From positions 1 through 64,000 of the forward strand of contig NZ_CZJT01000101.1 in the NCBI RefSeq assembly GCF_900010755.1: a DNA stretch of 64,000 nucleotides, given 5' to 3'. A program made the translations under genes and the position numbers. How positions within the stretch are numbered: position 1 is the stretch's first letter; each line of letters starts with the position of its first letter. Source of the DNA: Paeniglutamicibacter antarcticus (GTDB taxonomy: Bacteria > Actinomycetota > Actinomycetes > Actinomycetales > Micrococcaceae). Below are positions 24,477 to 33,233 of this stretch, one piece after another. Below the pieces are notes generated by a model, which saw only the letters and a program-made list of their open reading frames with translations, was not told the origin of the DNA and ran no database searches.

Positions 24477-26678
24477 CTAGGGCGTTACCTGCGCCGTGGC
24501 GTCGATGAGAACCACCAATTGCTGAGTTGCCCTGGTCATGGAAACATAACGGTCCACGGCACCCTCGATACCGTTTCCGAAATCTTGCGGGTTGATCAGG
24601 ACCACCAGATCGAACTCCAGGCCCTTGGCGAGGGCGGGGGTTAACGAATTGATTCGGTCAGTAGCCTTGAAGGCGGGATCACCGATGACGCACGCGATCC
24701 CTTCGCCGTCTTCATGCGCGGAGAACCACTTGCCAAGCACCGTTTCCAACTCCGAGACATGCCCGTGGAGCACCGGAATCCCGGTGCCGCGGACCGAGGT
24801 TGGAACGTTGGCATCGGGCAGGACCGCCCGGATAACGGGTTCGGCCTCCACCATGACTTCCGCGGGGGTGCGGTAATTGATGTTTAACGACGCCAAGGTG
24901 GTGCCGCGGAAACCCAAGCGCCCCAGACGCTGTTCCCACGATTCGGTGAAACCGTGCCTGGCTTGGGCCCTGTCACCGACAATCGTGAAGCTTCGCGACG
25001 GGCAACGACCCAACAGCATGTGCCATTGCGCGTCAGTGAGTTCCTGGGCCTCATCCACCACAATGTGCGCAAACGGCCCTGCCAGCAGGTCGGGGTCGTT
25101 GAATGCCAGCGCGTCCTCATCGATGATCACCGGTTGCAGGTCAGGCTGCCGCAGCATGGTCACCAGGCCCGTCCCGTCGTCATCGGCGGCAATCAGCTCA
25201 TCCACCACCCGTGCCATCTGCTCACGTTCCTCCGCAACGGCAGCCAGGTGTGCCTGCCTGCGCCTGGAGGCGAGCGGGTCGCCGAGGCGTTGCCGCGCGG
25301 CATCCAACAGCGGAAGGTCGGCATCGCTCCAAGCCCGAGGGTCGTCGCGTTGCAGCAAATCCACCTGTTCCCCGGTGAGCCACGGGGCACACGCCTGCAG
25401 GTACTTGGGAGCCGACCACAAATTCGCAACCAGGATTGCAGCATCAAAGACCGGCCAGGCCTGGTTGAACGCCTGTGCCAGGTCGGTGTTCTGCAACAGC
25501 GCCCGACGCAGCAAGTCCAGGGGAACGTCCCCGGCCTCGTCGGCCTCGTGGCCGTTGTCCTCGGCAAGCTTGCCGGCAAGGAGTTCCAGCAACGCCTCCC
25601 ATACCTGGTCGCGGGCCTCATTGTGGGCGGTGCCGGGTTCCGCGGCCCCGAAAGCGTCGGCCCAGTCGGCAGGGCCCAACCAGAGCTCCGCCCACGGGGT
25701 TTGCACCAGCATTCCCTGGCTGGGCGGCTGCTCATACATGGCAACCGCCGGTTCGATGGCCTTCACCATGGCTGCCAGGGATTTCAGCCGGGCCACCTCA
25801 GGATCGGCCTCGGGAACCGCGGCATTTCCCTCGGTAACCAAGTCCCGCAACGTACATCCCTGCACGCCCTCCTCGCCGAGGCTGGGCAGCACATCGGCTA
25901 CATAGGCAAGATACGGCTGGTGTGGACCGACAAATAGCACGGCCCCCCGGCGCTCGCCGAGTCGTGGGTCCGCATAAAGCAGGTATGCGGCGCGGTGCAG
26001 GGCGACGACTGTCTTGCCGGTGCCGGGTCCGCCGTCGACAACCAGGGCCCCGCGGGATCCGGCACGGATGATTGCATCCTGGTCTGCCTGGATGGTGCCG
26101 AGAACGTCGCGCATTTTCGGCGACCTGTTTTCGCCGAGACTCGCAATGAATGCCGATTGGTCATCGAGTGCAGCCCGTGATTCCAGTCCTTCGGCGGTGA
26201 ACACCTCATCCCAGTAATCGCCGACCCGGCCCTTGGCCCAGCGGTAGCGCCGCCGGCTGGCAAGACCCATGGTGTTGGCGTGGGTAGCCGCAAAGAAGGG
26301 CTCGGAGGCGGGTGCCCGCCAGTCAACCAGCAGTCTGTTGCCTGCTGGATCGGTGAGGCCAATGCGCCCGATGTAGACGGGCTCGGGAGACCCCGTCATT
26401 ACCATGCGACCGAGGCAAAGGTCGATGCCGTAACGCTGCATCAGCCGCAACCTTGAGGTGATCCTGCGGATTTCGGCGTCCCGTTCAACCCCTTCCTGGC
26501 CTTTGCCGCCAGGGGCCTTCCGTTGGATATCGAGATGCCGGACCAGATCTGCAATTTGGGTCTCGAGGCTGTTGGCGATTGCGCTGAAGTGCTCTTCGTC
26601 GCGGGAAATGAGCACAGGCTCTGCCTTGGCCGCAAGGCGTTCGGGAAGGTTGAATGCTGTCGGGTTTAAGGGGGTCAT
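24477..26678 (-). CDS. helR: HelR/HelD-type superfamily I helicase acting on RNA polymerase
   Basis: The 733 residues fit HelD/HelR proteins, which bind RNA polymerase, free it from stalled complexes and, for HelR, displace rifamycins. The N-terminal region (about 25-95) is a predicted coiled coil of the kind that reaches into RNA polymerase. Walker A GGPGTGKT is at 216-223, a large insertion interrupts domain 1A, and later motifs include VVDEAQELTDAQWHML and VGDRAQARHG. UvrD/PcrA would lack the coiled coil. The HelR assignment is strongly supported by a rifamycin-associated element about 130 bp upstream. Confidence 0.9.
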   Translation of the reverse strand: MTPLNPTAFNLPERLAAKAEPVLISRDEEHFSAIANSLETQIADLVRHLDIQRKAPGGKGQEGVERDAEIRRITSRLRLMQRYGIDLCLGRMVMTGSPEPVYIGRIGLTDPAGNRLLVDWRAPASEPFFAATHANTMGLASRRRYRWAKGRVGDYWDEVFTAEGLESRAALDDQSAFIASLGENRSPKMRDVLGTIQADQDAIIRAGSRGALVVDGGPGTGKTVVALHRAAYLLYADPRLGERRGAVLFVGPHQPYLAYVADVLPSLGEEGVQGCTLRDLVTEGNAAVPEADPEVARLKSLAAMVKAIEPAVAMYEQPPSQGMLVQTPWAELWLGPADWADAFGAAEPGTAHNEARDQVWEALLELLAGKLAEDNGHEADEAGDVPLDLLRRALLQNTDLAQAFNQAWPVFDAAILVANLWSAPKYLQACAPWLTGEQVDLLQRDDPRAWSDADLPLLDAARQRLGDPLASRRRQAHLAAVAEEREQMARVVDELIAADDDGTGLVTMLRQPDLQPVIIDEDALAFNDPDLLAGPFAHIVVDEAQELTDAQWHMLLGRCPSRSFTIVGDRAQARHGFTESWEQRLGRLGFRGTTLASLNINYRTPAEVMVEAEPVIRAVLPDANVPTSVRGTGIPVLHGHVSELETVLGKWFSAHEDGEGIACVIGDPAFKATDRINSLTPALAKGLEFDLVVLINPQDFGNGIEGAVDRYVSMTRATQQLVVLIDATAQVTP

Positions 26679-26807
26679 ATCGTTTTCTCCGGTGTTGATG
26701 TGGAGCGTAGGCAGGGCGTTCAGTCACCGGGCCGATTCCGGCAGGGTGCTGAGCCTGGATGGAACCCGTTGCCGTGAGGTTCCGAACAACGATTATGAGC
26801 CCTGCCC

Positions 26808-26828
26808 GGGGCCTTGCGGCAAGGCCCC
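26808..26828. promoter_or_regulatory. Rifamycin-associated element (RAE) before helR
   Basis: A perfect inverted repeat with arms GGGGCCTTGC and GCAAGGCCCC (26808-26817 and 26819-26828) around one G agrees with the RAE consensus found before rifamycin-resistance genes in actinobacteria. It is flanked by two copies of CTGCCCGG. On the helR strand, TTGCCG within it is followed after 19 bp by CATAAT (26797-26792). On the + strand, TTGCGG (26814-26819) is followed after 17 bp by TATAAA (26837-26842). It may therefore form the -35 region of divergent promoters. Confidence 0.82.
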
Positions 26829-26842
26829 CTGCCCGGTATAAA

Positions 26843-27414
26843 TTGGAAATGGAGGAGAACGATTTCCAAGGTTTTCTCCGTGGTTTTCCATCCCCGTTTC
26901 CCGCGTTGGAACGGTGATTTTCTTGGGACCCCCGGTTGCATATTGCGATCACACGGAGCCTCGGAATGCCCGCGGTGTCCGTCGGCTGCTCAGTAACGCA
27001 ACCGTTGCCGGGCAACGGAAACGCACCGGGTCGAGGGGCGTCGAGGAAGTTCCGCTGAGGGGCTACTGCCGGAGTACCCGTCGTCGGCCGAGGCCATGGG
27101 AAAGCGCGACCGGAAACACCGTCCGCACCCCGCTTTCGCCACATGCCGCCGTGGTTTGCGCCGAGGGTTCTGGGGTGGATGATCCGGTGATCAGCCAGCA
27201 AGCCGGGCCGCGCCCGATGACACATGGCGAAGTCGCGCCGAGGGCACAGAGCCTCAAATGTTGCGTGAGACACAGTGGATCTACTATCTTGGGAAGGTCA
27301 GGCGAAACACTTCTGAAGTTTCTGCCGTCGCTCTAAAAATGGGCGAAAGCCGGGCTAGCTGCCCGAAGACGAATATGGCCCTCACAGTTGTTTGCTACAT
27401 TCGAAAGTCACAAA
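26843..27414 (+). other. Gene-free 570-bp interval with a leader hairpin
   Basis: No credible protein gene is seen between the RAE and the ThDP enzyme; open frames here have poor composition and no ribosome binding site. Near its left end is a perfect inverted repeat TTGGAAAT/ATTTCCAA (26843-26850 and 26862-26869) whose loop contains GGAGGAG. The predicted + strand start falls on this hairpin. A long 5' leader or a small RNA is possible. Confidence 0.45.
27304..27322. promoter_or_regulatory. Inverted repeat upstream of the ThDP enzyme
   Basis: GAAACACTTCTGAAGTTTC is a near-perfect 19-bp inverted repeat about 95 bp before the ThDP gene. Some 17 bp upstream of it is a -10-like TACTAT (27282-27287) with TTGCGT (27261-27266) at 15 bp. 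An operator just downstream of a promoter is possible. Confidence 0.35.
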
Positions 27415-29079
27415 ATGCCTACAATTTCCGCTGCAGTTTCCCGCGCCCTTTTAACCTGCACCTCCGAGATTTTTGGGGTCATGGGCAATGGAAACGCGCA
27501 CTTCCTTGATGCCTCGGTCCGCGCAGAATTCCGTTTCACCGCGGTACGCCATGAATCGGCGGCCGTCACCGCCGCGGATGCCTACTTCCGGATCACCGGG
27601 AAGCCCGCCGTCGCCACCACCACCTACGGTGCAGGGTTCACCAACGCGGTCACGCCACTGGCCGAGGCCGCCGCGGCTCAGATCCCCATGATCCTGGTGA
27701 CAGGCGACCAGCCGACCACCGGTGCCCGTCCGTGGGATGTGGACCAAACCGCGATCAACACCGCAGTCGGCGCCAAAACCTTTGTGGTTGATGCCCGGAA
27801 CCCCGTGGCGATTACCCTCGCAGCGGTGGCCCACGCACTGCGCGAACGCGTACCGGTTGTCATTTCCATCCCCTACGACCTTGTCGCAGACGAAGCCGCA
27901 ACCGAGCCGGAACTGACGCTCGCCGACTTCAACATGGACCCGCATTACCCCTTGGCAGCACATGAGCTGCTGGTTCAAGCAGCAACCGCACTGGACACCG
28001 CCAAACGCCCGTTGATCCTCGCGGGTCGCGGCGCACGCCTGTCCAATGCCTCCGAATCAATCGCCGCGCTCGCAGACAAGCTCGGGGCACTGACCTCCAG
28101 CACCGTTTTAGCAGCAAACCTGATGGCCTCCCGCCATGGAGACCTGGGAATCACCGGCGGTTTTTCCTCCGAGGAAACAGCTGCGCTGATTCACGAGGCC
28201 GACACCGTCCTGGTGCTTGGCGCCAAGCTGAACCAGTTCACGATGCGCTTCGGGGGCCTGTTCAACGATGCAGCACAGGTGATTCAGGTGGACCTCGCCC
28301 CCGCGGCAACCAACCCGCGCGTTGATGTCTTCATCAGTGCGGACGCCACGGCCGTTGCCACGGCCCTTGAACCGATGGTCAAGGAACGTTCGGGCGAAGG
28401 GTCTTGGCTGGGCCAGGTGGGGGAGCGCCTTGCAAGGATCAACGAGCACGCAACGGGTGAAGCCCTGGCGCCAGACGGCCTGCTGGACCCGCGTACGGTG
28501 GCCGCCACACTCAACACGATCCTTCCCGCGCGCCGATTGGTGGTGCAAGACGGCGGGCACTTCATTGGCTGGGGCCCCATGTACTGGGATATCCCGGGCC
28601 CGCAGGCGCTGAACCTTGTGGGAACCGCCTACCAGAGCATCGGCATGGGCTTGGCTTCCGCCGTGGGTGCCGGTGCCGCTGCACAGGCAGGGGAGACCGT
28701 GGTGTTGGCCTCCGGCGACGGCGGGTTCCTCATGGGGCTGGCAGACCTGGAATCGGTGGTCCGCTCGGTGGCCAGCGGCGTCATCGTGATCTACAACGAT
28801 GCAGGTTACGGTGCCGAGGTGCACCAGTACGGCTCCATCGGTTTGCATGAGGCGCCGATGCTGATTCCGGAAGTCGATTTCGCTGCGGTGGCCCGCGGGC
28901 TTGGTGCCCAGGGCACCAAGATCCGCACCCTTGAGGATCTTGCCGAATTGCGTCAGTGGGTCGCCGGTGGTTCCCGCGGCGTGTTCCTGGTGGATTGCAG
29001 GATCAGTTCCGATATCCGGGCACCATACATGGAGGAAGTCCTGGAGGCCAACCGCAAGGCGGCCTTGGCACGTAGGTAA
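27415..29079 (+). CDS. Thiamine-diphosphate-dependent enzyme (acetolactate synthase-like)
   Basis: The 554 residues have the three-domain POX/AHAS layout. The N-terminal Pyr domain carries the catalytic Glu in AVRHESAAVTAADAY (about 45), a central domain follows, and the C-terminal PP domain has the ThDP/Mg motif beginning SGDGGFLMG and ending in VIYNDAGYG. Benzoylformate decarboxylases, sulphoacetaldehyde acetyltransferases and ALS-like enzymes share this plan, so the reaction is open. No small regulatory subunit (ilvN) is nearby, which argues against branched-chain biosynthesis. It is monocistronic with a terminator. Confidence 0.88.
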   Translation: MPTISAAVSRALLTCTSEIFGVMGNGNAHFLDASVRAEFRFTAVRHESAAVTAADAYFRITGKPAVATTTYGAGFTNAVTPLAEAAAAQIPMILVTGDQPTTGARPWDVDQTAINTAVGAKTFVVDARNPVAITLAAVAHALRERVPVVISIPYDLVADEAATEPELTLADFNMDPHYPLAAHELLVQAATALDTAKRPLILAGRGARLSNASESIAALADKLGALTSSTVLAANLMASRHGDLGITGGFSSEETAALIHEADTVLVLGAKLNQFTMRFGGLFNDAAQVIQVDLAPAATNPRVDVFISADATAVATALEPMVKERSGEGSWLGQVGERLARINEHATGEALAPDGLLDPRTVAATLNTILPARRLVVQDGGHFIGWGPMYWDIPGPQALNLVGTAYQSIGMGLASAVGAGAAAQAGETVVLASGDGGFLMGLADLESVVRSVASGVIVIYNDAGYGAEVHQYGSIGLHEAPMLIPEVDFAAVARGLGAQGTKIRTLEDLAELRQWVAGGSRGVFLVDCRISSDIRAPYMEEVLEANRKAALARR

Positions 29080-29104
29080 TTTCCGAAACTGACCTGTGCT
29101 GATC

Positions 29105-29143
29105 GGCGCTCGGACTGCTCCTCTGGGGGCTGGTCCGGGCGCC
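29105..29143 (+). terminator. Terminator of the ThDP enzyme gene
   Basis: An 11-bp stem (GGCGCTCGGAC 29105-29115 with GTCCGGGCGCC 29133-29143, one G-U pair) is followed directly by TTTT. Confidence 0.82.
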
Positions 29144-29222
29144 TTTTGCTACCCGTGAAAATTCACATGGAAGATCCCGCCCAGACCTACCGTTAAGTAG
29201 GTTTGCCGTTTAGGGTTGGAAG

Positions 29223-30488
29223 GTGCGATATCTGAACCGGCTGGCGCTTGGCGCCGCAACCCTCACCGCGACTGCGGCCATGGGGCTCTCACCGGTTTAT
29301 GCGCAACCCCCGGCAGCCATGAAGGCAATCACCATGAGCAGTGCATCCACCAAGACTGTCCCTTACCCCGACACCTTCCAAGCCCCGTCCCGCGGTTTGC
29401 GCGTTGCTACATTCAACGCCTCGCTAAACCGTGCAAACCAAGGGCAGTTGCAACTGGATCTGGCGGGCCCGAACGACGCCCAGGCCCAGTCCGTGGCGGA
29501 GGTCGTGCAACGAAACGCCCCTGACATCCTGCTGCTCAATGAATTCGACTACGACGAAGCCGGCAACGCTGCCCGCCTGTTCAAGGCGAACTACCTTTCG
29601 GTGCCTCAGCGCGGACAGCAAGCGGTTGACTACCCATACGTCTATCTGGCCCCGTCAAACACGGGCATCCAAAGCGGAGCCGACCTTGACGGCGACGGAA
29701 TAATTGGCGGCCCGGCAGACGCGCTCGGCTATGGCGACTTCGAGGGCCAATTTGCCATGGTGCTTTTCTCCAAATACCCCATTGATGCGGCCAACGCGCG
29801 AACCTTCCAGGGATTCCTCTGGAAAGACATGCCAAATTCGCAATTGCCGACAGACCACTACGGCGAGCTGGTCCAGGGCGTGCTGCCACTTGCCAGCAAA
29901 TCCATGTGGGACGTGCCGGTGAAAGTGGGCGCGAAAACCATACACGTCATTGCCGCGCACCCCACGCCGCCGGTTTTTGATGGCCCGGAGAAGCGCAACC
30001 AACGGCGCAACCACGATGAGATTCGGCTGATCAGCGATTATGTCACCGGCGGCAAGAACGCGGATTACATGTACGACGACAAGGGCGTTGCCGGGGCCTT
30101 GAAGCCAGGCAGCAACTTTGTCATCATGGGCGATTTGAACTCGGATGTTAGCGCCGGGGAATCCGATCCGGCGGCAATCAGCGGCCTGCTCGGCAACCCG
30201 TTGCTGACCGATCCGGCTCCCGCCAGCGAGTGGCGGGGAGCGGCAGATAGTGCGGGTATCGGCCGCGGCGGAGTTGACCTCAATACCCTGGGCACCGCCG
30301 ATTTCGGCCGTGGGGCCCAGGGAGTGCTGCGTGTTGACTACGTGCTTCCCTCAGCCACCTTGCCGATCCGTGACGCTGGTGTTTACTGGCCGGCCCCCGG
30401 GCAGAGCGGGTTCGACCTGGTAGGCGGCTGGCCTCCGTCCAGCAGCGACCACCGACTTGTCTGGGTCAACCTGGATGTTCCCGTCTAG
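29223..30488 (+). CDS. Secreted endonuclease/exonuclease/phosphatase-fold protein
   Basis: The 421-residue protein starts with a Sec-type signal peptide (about 1-27, ending GLSPVYAQP). The mature part has the EEP fold: RVATFNASLNR, the metal Glu in ILLLNEFDYDE, HVIAAHPTPP, the GDLNSD motif, and a late SSSDHRLVWV catalytic His. Likely an extracellular phosphodiesterase, phosphatase or nuclease; a role in scavenging phosphate from organic sources is speculative. GTG 29223 follows GGTTGGAAG. The gene is monocistronic. Confidence 0.88.
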   Translation: MRYLNRLALGAATLTATAAMGLSPVYAQPPAAMKAITMSSASTKTVPYPDTFQAPSRGLRVATFNASLNRANQGQLQLDLAGPNDAQAQSVAEVVQRNAPDILLLNEFDYDEAGNAARLFKANYLSVPQRGQQAVDYPYVYLAPSNTGIQSGADLDGDGIIGGPADALGYGDFEGQFAMVLFSKYPIDAANARTFQGFLWKDMPNSQLPTDHYGELVQGVLPLASKSMWDVPVKVGAKTIHVIAAHPTPPVFDGPEKRNQRRNHDEIRLISDYVTGGKNADYMYDDKGVAGALKPGSNFVIMGDLNSDVSAGESDPAAISGLLGNPLLTDPAPASEWRGAADSAGIGRGGVDLNTLGTADFGRGAQGVLRVDYVLPSATLPIRDAGVYWPAPGQSGFDLVGGWPPSSSDHRLVWVNLDVPV

Positions 30489-30523
30489 AGGGGAAGCGGG
30501 TTCCCGCAACTTCAAGCGTTCCA

Positions 30524-30571
30524 CGGATGCCTGAAGGGGGCGGCAAAATGGCCGCACCCTTCAGTCATCCG
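30524..30571. terminator. Bidirectional terminator between converging genes
   Basis: Long arms starting CGGATGCCTGAAGGG (30524) and ending CCCTTCAGTCATCCG (30571) pair with one mismatch, with an inner GGCGGC/GCCGC-type stem around AAAAT. It separates the EEP protein from the APC permease. Confidence 0.85.
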
Positions 30572-30586
30572 CGGGTGAACAGGACG

Positions 30587-32023
30587 TTAGGCGTTCTGGT
30601 CTTCCTTGAAGGAAGCTGCCGCTGCGTCACCCGGTTTGCTGCCGTGAGCCGTGGTGGCTTCGATCCGACGGCTCCTGCGCTGGGCCAGCGCATTGAGCGC
30701 TGCTATGGCAATGATCAACCCGGTGGTTGCCATCAGCTGGGTGCGGCTGGCCGGGTCAAAGAGCGCCAAGACAACAATGCCGGAGAGCATGAGCAGGGCC
30801 AGGACTGATAGATATGGGAATCCGGGCATACGTACCGGAAGGACGACGCTCGGGTCTTTGTCGGCGCGCAGCCGCAGCACCAGTTGGGACACCGCGATGA
30901 ATCCCCAGGTGACCAGCAGTGTGGAGCCCACCGCATTGAGCAGCATCGGCATCACCAAATCGGGCGCCAGGTAGTTCATCACAACCGCAACCGCACACAA
31001 GATGACCGATCCAAGCACCGCGATGTAAGGGGTGTTGTTCTTGTTCCGAACCATCACCACGCGCGGGGCGATCTTGCGTTCGGAGAGTGAAAGTAACATG
31101 CGTGAAGCAGCATATATATTTGCGTTCATCGCCGAAAGCAATGCAATGACAACCACCAGGGCCATGATCGAGTCAATCCACGGAATGTTCGCCACTCCAA
31201 GAACCGCCACGAACGGGCCCTCGGCCAGCTCCGCGGTATCCCAGGGGAGGACCGCCACCATGATCAGGGCCGAACCGATGTAGAAGACCAACACGCGGAA
31301 AAGCACGCCCCGAACAGCCTTGCGAATGCTCGTGCGCGGATCGTCGCTTTCGGCTGCGGCAATGGCAACAATTTCAATGCCGCCAAAGGCAAAGACAACC
31401 ATCAGCAAGCCAGCACACAGGCCCACCACGCCGTTTGGCATGAAGCCGCCGTGCTCCACCAGGTTGCTGAGCCCCTTGGCTTCGACACCTGGAACCAGCC
31501 CGAAGACCAAGGCCGCGCCGATGATGAGGAACACCACGATCGCAGCGACCTTCATGAAAGAGAACCAGAACTCGAATTGGCCGAACTTGGCCACATGAGC
31601 CAGGTTGACGGCGGTGAGCAGCCCCACGAAGATCAGCGACCAGGTTCCTTGCGAAACGCCGGGTATCCAGCTGCCGATGATCGCCGCTGCACCCGTGGCC
31701 TCCGCCGAAATGACGATGACAGCCTGGATCCAGTAGAGCCAGCCAATGACGGCACCTGCGTTCGGGCCAAGGGCCTTGGTGGCGTAGACGGAGAACGAAC
31801 CCGAGGACGGATTAGCCGCTGCCATCTCACCGAGCATGTTCATGATCAAAATGACCAGGAATCCTGCAAGCGCGAAAGCCAGGATCACGCTGGGGCCGGC
31901 CACGGCAACCGCTTGGCCCGAACCGATGAACAGACCGGCGCCAATGGCTCCGCCAATGCCCATCATGGTGATTTGGCGGGTGGTCAGGTTGCTCGGTGAA
32001 CCCTTGGCGGGGTTGCTAGACAT
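30587..32023 (-). CDS. APC-superfamily amino acid permease
   Basis: The 478 residues form about twelve membrane helices. The first carries the APC signature GIGGAIGAGLFIGSG (about 22-36), and the FAFGGIEIVAIAAAE segment in helix 6 is typical of amino acid transporters of the AAT/GABA permease type. ATG 32023 overlaps the end of the aminotransferase gene by 8 nt, so the two are an operon. With the aminotransferase and the Lrp-type regulator upstream, import and use of an amino acid (perhaps aromatic) is suggested. Confidence 0.9.
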   Translation of the reverse strand: MSSNPAKGSPSNLTTRQITMMGIGGAIGAGLFIGSGQAVAVAGPSVILAFALAGFLVILIMNMLGEMAAANPSSGSFSVYATKALGPNAGAVIGWLYWIQAVIVISAEATGAAAIIGSWIPGVSQGTWSLIFVGLLTAVNLAHVAKFGQFEFWFSFMKVAAIVVFLIIGAALVFGLVPGVEAKGLSNLVEHGGFMPNGVVGLCAGLLMVVFAFGGIEIVAIAAAESDDPRTSIRKAVRGVLFRVLVFYIGSALIMVAVLPWDTAELAEGPFVAVLGVANIPWIDSIMALVVVIALLSAMNANIYAASRMLLSLSERKIAPRVVMVRNKNNTPYIAVLGSVILCAVAVVMNYLAPDLVMPMLLNAVGSTLLVTWGFIAVSQLVLRLRADKDPSVVLPVRMPGFPYLSVLALLMLSGIVVLALFDPASRTQLMATTGLIIAIAALNALAQRRSRRIEATTAHGSKPGDAAAASFKEDQNA

Positions 32024-33095
32024 GTGCAGGGGACTCCAATAGTGCCTCGATGACGGCGCTCGCCACCAGCTTGTTGGCTTCGGCCGAGCCAATGGAAATC
32101 CGAATGCCCTCGCCCGGGAACGCGCGGCCCCAAATGCCGGCGGCGCGCAGCGACGCGTCAACCGCGGAAGTCCGCTCACCGGTGTTGAGCCAGATGAAGT
32201 TCGCGTGGGAATCCTCGAGTTCGACGCCGGCGCCACGCAGGGCGGCAACCAGTGTGGTGCGTTCCTCGATGAGTTCGTCGATCCGCACCTGCAATTCTGG
32301 TTCGTTTTCCAGGCTCAACACGGCGGCGCGCTGCGCAATGGCGGTCACGCCGAACGGGATGGCTGTCTTGCGCAGGTTTTGGGCAACGGCCGGTGGCGCT
32401 ATGGCGTACCCGATGCGCAGGCCGGCCAAGCCGTAGGCCTTTGAGAAGGTATGCAGCACCGCAACATTTGGATAACGGTGGAAGAAATCCAGGCCGATCG
32501 CGGAATCGCCGTGAACGTTGAAGTGCACGTAGGCCTCGTCGATGACAACCAGCACATGTGCCGGGACCTTGGCCATGAAAGCGTCGACAGCCGCGGCGTC
32601 AACCACGGTGCCTGTCGGGTTGTTCGGGTTGCAAATGAAGATCAGTGCCGTGCGATCGGTGATCGCGGCAGCCATGGCCTCAAGATCGTGGGCGCCGGAG
32701 GCGTCCAACGGGACCTTGACGGGAGTGGCGCCGGCGACGTGGGTGAGGATCGGGTAGGCCTCGAAGGAGCGCCAGGCGAACATGACCTCGTCGCCGGGGT
32801 TCGTTGTCGCATGGATCAGCTGCCCGGCGACCTCAACGGAACCTGCGCCCAGCGCAATGGTTTCCGGGGCGACGTTGAAACGTTCGGCCAGCATGCCGAC
32901 CAGTTCGGGGGCTGCTGCGTTGGGGTACTCGTTGATGGCGCCGAGCTCGGAGGCCAGGGACGCGGTGACGGCGGCCAACGGCGGGAAAGGGTTCTCGTTT
33001 GAGGAGAGCTTAAACGCTTGTTCGTGCTTGCCGGGGGTCGCGCCCTGCTTGTATGCCGGGATCGCTTGCAAAGAATTGCGCTGGGCGATTGTCAT
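32016..33095 (-). CDS. Histidinol-phosphate / aromatic aminotransferase family
   Basis: The 359 residues are a class I/II PLP aminotransferase of the HisC/Pat family. The PLP-binding Lys is in HTFSKAYGLAGLRIGY (about 215), preceded by NPNNPTGT and VIDEAYVHF. The final Arg site is in FPGEGIRISIG. ATG 33095 is preferred over 33098 because GGAGG then lies 4 nt upstream. With no his genes around, an aromatic (Pat) role fits the permease partner better than histidine synthesis. The interval 33099-33233 is its promoter region. Confidence 0.88.
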   Translation of the reverse strand: MTIAQRNSLQAIPAYKQGATPGKHEQAFKLSSNENPFPPLAAVTASLASELGAINEYPNAAAPELVGMLAERFNVAPETIALGAGSVEVAGQLIHATTNPGDEVMFAWRSFEAYPILTHVAGATPVKVPLDASGAHDLEAMAAAITDRTALIFICNPNNPTGTVVDAAAVDAFMAKVPAHVLVVIDEAYVHFNVHGDSAIGLDFFHRYPNVAVLHTFSKAYGLAGLRIGYAIAPPAVAQNLRKTAIPFGVTAIAQRAAVLSLENEPELQVRIDELIEERTTLVAALRGAGVELEDSHANFIWLNTGERTSAVDASLRAAGIWGRAFPGEGIRISIGSAEANKLVASAVIEALLESPAHV

Positions 33096-33233
33096 CATGC
33101 CTCCGTGGAATAAACCGGTGACGCATCATCGGTGACACGCCTCACATAAACTACGAAGCGGGTGTCCGCCGGTCAACTGCCCAGCGAAAAACCATACAAG
33201 ATGTACACGAAGAGTAGTGATGGCGTTCAAAGG

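Noticed and set aside
26485..27273. Open frame spanning the helR start and the upstream interval
   Set aside because: It overlaps the conserved helR N-terminus and the RAE, and its translation has no recognisable pattern.
32016..33095. Histidine biosynthesis role for the aminotransferase
   Set aside because: No other his gene is nearby, and the operon partner is an amino acid permease; this argues for catabolism but does not exclude HisC activity.
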